Shown here piece by piece: positions 6,245 through 10,285 of a stretch of 10,285 nucleotides of DNA; within the stretch, counting starts at the first letter, position 1; each line of letters opens with the position of its first letter. The stretch is from contig DBWT01000050.1 of the NCBI GenBank assembly GCA_002309035.1, positions 9,380 to 19,664 on the forward strand. Direction: 5' to 3'. The notes beneath the pieces are model-generated. The model searched no databases and was not told where the DNA came from. It was given only the letters and a program-made list of their open reading frames with translations. Made by a program: the position numbers and the translations under genes. Origin of the DNA: Caryophanales bacterium UBA1231. GTDB lineage: Bacteria; Bacillota_I; Bacilli_A; ML615J-28; CAG-313.

Positions 6245-7879
6245 ATGAAGAAATACTTATTCATTGTTATTTTAGCGTTATTAATTATCGGCTCCGCCTC
6301 TTGTTTTGGATCAGGAGGTAGTGAAAGCCTTGACTTGGGTGGATTTTCTGGTGGTGATTATGAACCTTATTTAGATTCATACGAAGACATTGAAGGAGCC
6401 CTCGTTGACCCATTTGAAATATTACCATATTTACCAATCGATACACCAATTAGTTCCATCGGTGAATACATTTACAAAATTGATGTTAGACCATCAAGTA
6501 AAATATCGGATGATATTTCTCCCCATAATGATTATTTTCAATTACAACCTGGTCAAATTTCAGCTTCAGCTTTAGATGATCATGAATATTATGCTGAATG
6601 GCTAGAATCTATTTTAAAGGAAGATTCATCATTATATCGTTTGTATAATCAATTCACATCTACTGCTCAAACCTTATACACTGATCAGATGGTAACTTTA
6701 AAAGTTGTAAATAATGATGATTTACCTATTGAAAATGTAAAAGTAAGTTTAATGTCTAGTGAAGATAATGAATTCTTCAAGTCATCAACAGATGCTTTTG
6801 GTATCGCATATTTATTTGCTGATTTCAAGAGTTTAGATGAAATCAAAGTAAAATTGACATACAATGGTGAATCACAAATCCAAACTTTTGCTAAATCACA
6901 AATCGAAAATGACTTTATTCAAGCAGTACTTGATGCTGAACTTCCTACGGGTAAAAAAGTATTAGATTTAGCACTAATCATTGATACAACAGGCTCAATG
7001 GGTGATGAAATTAGATACATGAAAACAGAGCTTCAAGATGTTTTAGAACGTATCGCTGGTTTAAATGTTGATATTAACTTAGCTTTGATATTCTACCGTG
7101 ATGAAGGTGATACTTATGTAACTAAAACATACGATTTCACAAGTGACCTAGGTTCTCAATATCAATACTTATCAGAACAAACAGCTAATGGTGGTGGTGA
7201 CTACGAAGAAGCCGTACACAAAGCTTTAATGAAAGCATGCGAACTTAATTGGTCAGAAAATTCAACAAAACTTATTATTCACGTTTGTGATGCGCCAATT
7301 CATAATGAAGAAGAAATCGTTAAGAGTTTTAGTAATTCCGTTCTTGAATTAACTGAATTAGGTGTTAAAATGATTCCAGTTATTTGTAGTGGAAGTGATT
7401 CATTTTGTGAATTAATCTTTAGAGAAGCTGCCCTATATACTGGAGGTACTTATACATACATAACTAATCACTCAGGTATTGGTAATTCACATGCTGAACC
7501 AGAAACTTCATTGGATTTAACAGTTGAATATCTAAACAAAATGTTAGAAAGACTAATTAAACAATATGTTACAGGTCAAAAATATGCTCCAGAACCATAC
7601 TATAAAGACAATGCATATCAAATAATTGTTCATGTTAAAGTAAATGGTGAAGATAAAATAATGATTTTATTATCATCGATCAATGAAGAAATCACAATAA
7701 GTGAACTTCTAGAAGAATATCAACTTGAAGAAGGTGATATTGTCTTAATTGATGGAGAAAATGAAGTACAAATTAGTTTAGATACAATTATTCAATCTAA
7801 TCTTGAACTAAAAATGTTAAAAGAAATAATTGAAGACATCACTGATCCTATTGATGAAGAAATAGACAGTGGTGAATAA
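6245..7879 (+). CDS. Lipoprotein with von Willebrand factor A domain
   Basis: A 544-residue predicted surface lipoprotein of unknown function, oriented against all its neighbours. A hydrophobic signal (MKKYLFIVILALLIIG) leads to SASC, so Cys20 is the likely lipidated residue, followed by a Gly/Ser-rich linker. Residues about 146-216 look like a transthyretin/carboxypeptidase-regulatory-type beta sandwich (VTLKVVNNDDLPIENVKVSL, then a STDAFGIAYL turn). A VWA domain spans about 238-440. Its metal site is DTTGS at 247-251, with YRD at 284-286, GGGDYEEA at 316-323 and HVCDAPIH at 346-353. This set of motifs resembles the VWA subtype of VWKA-like alpha-kinase proteins, but no kinase is present. 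The C-terminus (about 456-527) may be a beta-grasp-like fold, followed by an acidic tail. Cys at 332, 348, 381 and 388 could form disulfides. GGAGG (6233-6237) sets the ATG. Metal-dependent adhesion or protein-protein binding is plausible, but no function is shown. Confidence 0.9.
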   Translation: MKKYLFIVILALLIIGSASCFGSGGSESLDLGGFSGGDYEPYLDSYEDIEGALVDPFEILPYLPIDTPISSIGEYIYKIDVRPSSKISDDISPHNDYFQLQPGQISASALDDHEYYAEWLESILKEDSSLYRLYNQFTSTAQTLYTDQMVTLKVVNNDDLPIENVKVSLMSSEDNEFFKSSTDAFGIAYLFADFKSLDEIKVKLTYNGESQIQTFAKSQIENDFIQAVLDAELPTGKKVLDLALIIDTTGSMGDEIRYMKTELQDVLERIAGLNVDINLALIFYRDEGDTYVTKTYDFTSDLGSQYQYLSEQTANGGGDYEEAVHKALMKACELNWSENSTKLIIHVCDAPIHNEEEIVKSFSNSVLELTELGVKMIPVICSGSDSFCELIFREAALYTGGTYTYITNHSGIGNSHAEPETSLDLTVEYLNKMLERLIKQYVTGQKYAPEPYYKDNAYQIIVHVKVNGEDKIMILLSSINEEITISELLEEYQLEEGDIVLIDGENEVQISLDTIIQSNLELKMLKEIIEDITDPIDEEIDSGE

Positions 7880-7886
7880 AATAAAT

Positions 7887-7910
7887 AAAAGGCTTGAAAA
7901 CAAGCCTTTT
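7887..7910. terminator. Bidirectional terminator between the lipoprotein gene and nusG
   Basis: AAAAGGCTTG (7887-7896) and CAAGCCTTTT (7901-7910) form a perfect 10-bp stem with an AAAA loop, 7 bases after the lipoprotein stop codon. On the plus strand the arm runs into TTTTTATT. On the minus strand the same stem is followed by TTTTATTTATTTT, so it can also stop leftward transcripts that pass the nusG terminator. Confidence 0.9.
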
Positions 7911-7940
7911 TATTATGCAATAATTTCCTATATATTAAGT

Positions 7941-7979
7941 AAAAAAATAAGTAGATAAATCATTGATTTTATCTACTTA
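7941..7979 (-). terminator. nusG terminator with the stop codon in the stem
   Basis: Read on the minus strand, TAAGTAGATAAA (7968-7979) pairs perfectly with TTTATCTACTTA (7948-7959) around an 8-base loop. Seven T residues follow (7941-7947). This 12-bp hairpin is a standard intrinsic terminator except that the nusG stop codon TAG (7973-7975) lies inside its upstream arm. A ribosome finishing nusG would therefore cover the stem and could delay folding. Confidence 0.85.
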
Positions 7980-8530
7980 ATTACTTTGACTTCGTCAAAA
8001 TGTTGTTCACTTGGTGTTGGTCTTCCGAATACTTCAACTAAAACAGTAACTATCTTATTGTCGATATCAATAGAATCAACAGCCCCAATTTGACCAGCAA
8101 AGTTACCAGTGAGAATTTGAACTTGATCACCAACTTCAAAATCAATATTCACTTGAACTTCCATATTACATAATCTTAAAACTGGGTTAATTTCTTCTTC
8201 AGTTAGAGGAACGGGTCTTGCACCACCACCACTAGAACCTAAAATACCGGTTACCATTGGTGTATTACGAACCATAAACCATGTGTCTTCATCACAAATC
8301 ATTTCAACAAATAAATAGCCTGGATATACTTTTTCAACGACGATTTTTTCTTCGCCGTTTTTCTTTTTTTCCTTATGGCTAACTTCAGGAATCAAAACAT
8401 TAAAAACTTTATCTTCCATATTTAATGATTTGATACGACGTTCAAGGTTCATTTTTGCGGCTTTTTCACATCCAACATAACTTTGAATGACATACCATTC
8501 TTTAGTTAAAATAGCATCATCATTGGCCAT
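7973..8530 (-). CDS. nusG: Transcription termination/antitermination factor NusG
   Basis: NusG binds the clamp helices of RNA polymerase and affects elongation, pausing and Rho-linked or ribosome-linked events. The protein has 185 residues. The NGN domain runs from EWYVIQSYVGCEKAA (about residue 11) through VYPGYLFVEM and VRNTPMVTGILG. The KOW domain follows a linker, with GDQVQILTGNFAGQIG and then VEVFGRPTPSEQHFDEVKVI at the end. There is a short insertion of Gly residues (SSGGGARPVPL) where many homologues have GS/GAKPxPL. ATG at 8530 begins 3 bases after the secE stop codon. Only a weak AAAGGGTG lies upstream, within secE, so translational coupling to secE is likely. It is the last gene of the rpmG-secE-nusG transcript and ends at a terminator. 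Confidence 0.97.
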   Translation of the reverse strand: MANDDAILTKEWYVIQSYVGCEKAAKMNLERRIKSLNMEDKVFNVLIPEVSHKEKKKNGEEKIVVEKVYPGYLFVEMICDEDTWFMVRNTPMVTGILGSSGGGARPVPLTEEEINPVLRLCNMEVQVNIDFEVGDQVQILTGNFAGQIGAVDSIDIDNKIVTVLVEVFGRPTPSEQHFDEVKVIK

Positions 8531-8533
8531 AAA

Positions 8534-8977
8534 CTACTTAACACCCTTTATTAAATTCATTAATGGATCTAAACCTAAATCACATAAGAAGAAAAACAAA
8601 GCCATAACAATGATGAACACTAATGTTCTAGCAATGTTCTTTAAAAATTCAGCTTTTGAATTTGGTTTTAAGTGTTTAATTTCAGACATTGATGGACGAT
8701 AGAAAGGTATTAAAATAAAGACTAGAGCAACTGCTGATAGACCAATTAAAATCCATGCAAATAGTTTACCATTTTTATAGCCAATTAAGAATACACTTTC
8801 TTGAATTGTTAATTTACCAGTAACAATTAAGGCACCTAAAACAATTGAGAAAAGTGTTAAGAAAAGCATAACAGCATTTTCACCACGATAATTACCTTTA
8901 ATAAAAGCTCTTATACGATGTGGTTTTTCTTTTTTCTCAGTTGTAACTTCTGTCATTTCAACTTTTTCTTTTGCCAT
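8534..8977 (-). CDS. secE: Preprotein translocase subunit SecE, three-segment form
   Basis: SecE clamps the two halves of SecY in the membrane and is essential for Sec export. The identification rests on position between rpmG and nusG and on the C-terminal block. RPSMSEIKHLKPNSKAEFLK (about 94-113) is the amphipathic cytosolic helix region, then a membrane segment with VFIIVMALFFFLCDLGLDPL. The protein has 147 residues and two further predicted membrane segments, at about 35-53 and 71-92, after a charged N-terminus. Most Bacillota SecE proteins are about 60 residues with one segment. The longer form resembles the E. coli layout. ATG at 8977 follows AGGAGG (8986-8991) by 8 bases, and this site overlaps the rpmG stop codon. 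Confidence 0.85.
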   Translation of the reverse strand: MAKEKVEMTEVTTEKKEKPHRIRAFIKGNYRGENAVMLFLTLFSIVLGALIVTGKLTIQESVFLIGYKNGKLFAWILIGLSAVALVFILIPFYRPSMSEIKHLKPNSKAEFLKNIARTLVFIIVMALFFFLCDLGLDPLMNLIKGVK

Positions 8978-8989
8978 ACAAGATTCCTC

Positions 8990-9139
8990 CTACTTAGTTT
9001 CTTTATGAATTGTATGTTTGTTACATTTAGGGCAATATTTTTTTATTACAACCCTTTTAGCAGTATTTAATTTATTCTTTTCTGTTGTGTAATTACGAGA
9101 CAAACACTCTTCACAAACTAAAATTACTTTTTCTCTCAT
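8990..9139 (-). CDS. rpmG: 50S ribosomal protein L33 (zinc-binding form)
   Basis: A 49-residue large-subunit protein located near the E site. It is the C+ form: Cys9 and Cys12 (VCEEC) with Cys36 and Cys39 (YCPKC) make a zinc ribbon. The central RNYTTEKNK and the C-terminal [10 protein letters not shown] are typical of L33. I choose ATG at 9139, preceded by AGGTGAT (9143-9149). The reading frame remains open to another ATG at 9178, but that codon lies inside the promoter spacer and cannot be in the transcript from it. The stop codon overlaps the ribosome site of secE, suggesting coupling. The order rpmG-secE-nusG matches B. subtilis. Confidence 0.95.
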   Translation of the reverse strand: MREKVILVCEECLSRNYTTEKNKLNTAKRVVIKKYCPKCNKHTIHKETK

Positions 9140-9158
9140 AATATCACCTGCTTTATAT

Positions 9159-9187
9159 ATTTTATCAAAAATCATCATTTATGTCAA
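9159..9187 (-). promoter_or_regulatory. Promoter for rpmG-secE-nusG
   Basis: On the minus strand a perfect TTGACA (9182-9187) is 17 bases from TAAAAT (9159-9164). The TGA directly before the -10 box gives an extended -10. Transcription should begin near 9152, only about 13 bases before the rpmG ATG, with the ribosome site almost at the 5' end. The promoter starts 23 bases after the sigma-factor stop codon. No clear terminator separates the two, so read-through from rlmB-sigma is also possible. Confidence 0.8.
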
Positions 9188-9210
9188 ATGAATAAATCTT
9201 TAGTCATCAA

Positions 9211-9744
9211 TTATTTAATCTTTTTACGAATTCTAATTAATGTGTTATATATTTGTTTTGCGTTTAAACCAAGTTTTTCTGAAACATCTTTGATTTTAAG
9301 ATTTTGAACAAAGTGTAAATCAAAAACTGCTTTTTCTAAAACTGATAAAGAATCAGTGTTGATGTCATTAAAAACATCACTTAGTTCAGTGCTTTCATCA
9401 GCAATCGCATTAATTTCATCATCATTCATTAAAATATATTGATTCTTCTTTTTATTTGCACGATATAATGAATTAAACCTATTGCATAGTAATAATTCAA
9501 AATATCTCGTGAAAGTTTTTTTGTTTGGATTATCTTCACGATAAGTATTAATAGCTTTATTTAAAACCATGACACCTTCTTGATAGTAATCGATTTTTTC
9601 TTCAAGGGGAAAACGATAAAGAATAATCTTCTTATAAATTAATGGTGAATATTTTTCAATCATTCTTTCTAAAGCTACTTCATCATTTTGATGAATACGA
9701 TTCAATAATTCTAAATCATTTTCAATTATCTTATCATTAGCCAT
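9211..9744 (-). CDS. sigH: SigH-like sigma-70 family factor
   Basis: A 177-residue protein with the two core parts of a small sigma factor and no region 1.1 or 3. Region 2 (about 25-97) includes YYQEGVMVLNKAINTYRED, which matches the polymerase-binding and -10 recognition helices, and FNSLYRANKKK. Region 4 (about 130-177) has LEKAVFDLHFVQNLKIKDVS and then LGLNAKQIYNTLIRIRKKIK, a helix-turn-helix for the -35 element. B. subtilis has sigH at this locus, between rlmB/yacP and rpmGB, so an orthologue is likely although it is shorter than the roughly 218 residues of SigH. ATG at 9744 follows AGGGAG by 8 bases and overlaps the rlmB end by 8 bases. Its regulon is unknown. In related wall-less lineages sigH-like factors have been linked to competence genes, so that is one possibility only. 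Confidence 0.8.
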   Translation of the reverse strand: MANDKIIENDLELLNRIHQNDEVALERMIEKYSPLIYKKIILYRFPLEEKIDYYQEGVMVLNKAINTYREDNPNKKTFTRYFELLLCNRFNSLYRANKKKNQYILMNDDEINAIADESTELSDVFNDINTDSLSVLEKAVFDLHFVQNLKIKDVSEKLGLNAKQIYNTLIRIRKKIK

Positions 9745-10285
9745 TGTTCTTCTCCCTAAATCTTAGTGCCTCATATAGGAAAATTCCTGCTGAAACAGAG
9801 GCATTCAAAGAATTTACTTTGCCACGCATTGGGATATTAACAACTAAATCACAGTTTTCAAGGACAAGCTTAGGAATACCTTTACCTTCAGAACCCACAA
9901 CGAGGGCAACTTTTCCATCGTATCTAGCATCACGATAATCAGTTTCACCACTCAATTCTAAACCAATAACCCAGAATCCTTGTTTTTTTAAAGTATCAAT
10001 TGTTTGATTAAGATTGACAACTTGTGATACTTTAACATGTTCGATAGCACCTGTTGAGACTTTAATAACTGTTTCATTGACTTCGACGCTTCGATTTTTA
10101 GGAATTATCACACCATCAACACCGACCGCATCAGCACTTCTTAGGATAGCTCCTAAATTATGTGGGTCTTCTAAATTAGCTAAAATCAAAACTAAGGCAT
10201 CTTTATTTTCACAATCTTGAAGTAAACGATCAAAATCATAATACTTGTAGCCTTCACTAACAGCAACAATACCGCCACATTTATC
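9737..10285 (-). CDS. rlmB: 23S rRNA (guanosine-2'-O-)-methyltransferase RlmB/TrmH family (5' end missing)
   Basis: A SPOUT-class RNA 2'-O-ribose methyltransferase. 182 codons are visible and the frame is open to the right edge (first residues DKCGGIVAVSEGYKYYDF), so the true start lies outside. Family members are near 245-250 residues, so roughly 65 N-terminal residues, mainly the L30e-like RNA-binding domain, are missing. The three SpoU motifs are present: NLEDPHNLGAILRSADA, VGSEGKGI, and IPMRGKVNSLNASVSAGI, the last two forming the trefoil-knot SAM site. The B. subtilis homologue sits upstream of yacP and sigH. Here it overlaps the sigma gene directly (ATGGCTAA). A TTG at 10189 is not the start, because conserved sequence continues upstream of it. 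Confidence 0.93.
   Translation of the reverse strand, partial: DKCGGIVAVSEGYKYYDFDRLLQDCENKDALVLILANLEDPHNLGAILRSADAVGVDGVIIPKNRSVEVNETVIKVSTGAIEHVKVSQVVNLNQTIDTLKKQGFWVIGLELSGETDYRDARYDGKVALVVGSEGKGIPKLVLENCDLVVNIPMRGKVNSLNASVSAGIFLYEALRFREKNNG

Noticed and set aside
6390..6575. Alternative plus-strand frame of 61 codons inside the lipoprotein gene
   Set aside because: It is an out-of-frame shadow within the longer gene and has no ribosome site of its own.
8487..8702. Plus-strand open frame across the nusG-secE junction
   Set aside because: It is antisense to two well-supported genes, with low-complexity Lys/Asn content and no plausible ribosome site seen.
9140..9178. N-terminal extension of L33 from ATG 9178
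   Set aside because: The extra codons coincide with the spacer and -10 box of the promoter and do not resemble L33.
9744..10220. Plus-strand open frames at 9744-9938 and 10014-10220
   Set aside because: Both are antisense to the conserved SpoU motifs of rlmB.

Overview
The window is a low-GC segment of a bacterial chromosome. It carries the conserved transcription/translation cluster of Bacillota and Mollicutes-type bacteria. Read along the minus strand (right to left) the order is rlmB (5' part missing) - sigH-like sigma factor - rpmG - secE - nusG - rplK - rplA - rplJ - rplL - ybxB-like methyltransferase - rpoB (3' part missing). This is essentially the Bacillus subtilis order, without a yacP/rae1 gene between rlmB and the sigma gene, and with one foreign-looking plus-strand gene between nusG and rplK. 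The Trp codons inspected are TGG, and none of the 11 visible stop codons is TGA. The standard code together with AT-rich, compact genes fits Acholeplasma/Izemoplasma/Haloplasma-like lineages better than UGA=Trp mycoplasmas. This placement is inferred from style and synteny only.

Right part (7973-10285, minus strand). rlmB overlaps the sigma gene by 8 bases. A TTGACA-17-TAAAAT promoter with a TG extension then starts an rpmG-secE-nusG transcript with a very short leader. SecE is unusually long, with three predicted membrane segments. nusG ends in a strong terminator whose stem contains the nusG stop codon.

Middle (about 5928-7972). A plus-strand gene encodes a 544-residue lipoprotein with a von Willebrand A domain. 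It ends at a bidirectional terminator facing nusG. Its upstream region is a roughly 300-base divergent intergenic stretch that also carries a near-consensus rplK promoter on the minus strand.

Left-middle (2823-5927, minus strand). The genes rplK-rplA-rplJ-rplL-ybxB form one operon with layered RNA control. There are two similar L1-binding-like stem-loops, one before rplK and one before rplA. An L10 leader lies before rplJ, a GC-richer hairpin lies between rplL and the methyltransferase gene, and an intrinsic terminator follows the methyltransferase gene.

Left end (1-2822, minus strand). rpoB has its own perfect consensus promoter (TTGACA-17-TATAAT) and a GTG start. About 940 codons are visible, ending in the catalytic GDKMSGRH segment.

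Together the genes make ribosomal stalk and L1-arm proteins, RNA polymerase beta, the elongation factor NusG, a translocon subunit and rRNA modification enzymes. The least explained items are the inserted lipoprotein gene, its C-terminal domain and its promoter region. I found no tRNA, rRNA, CRISPR array, insertion sequence or phage gene.
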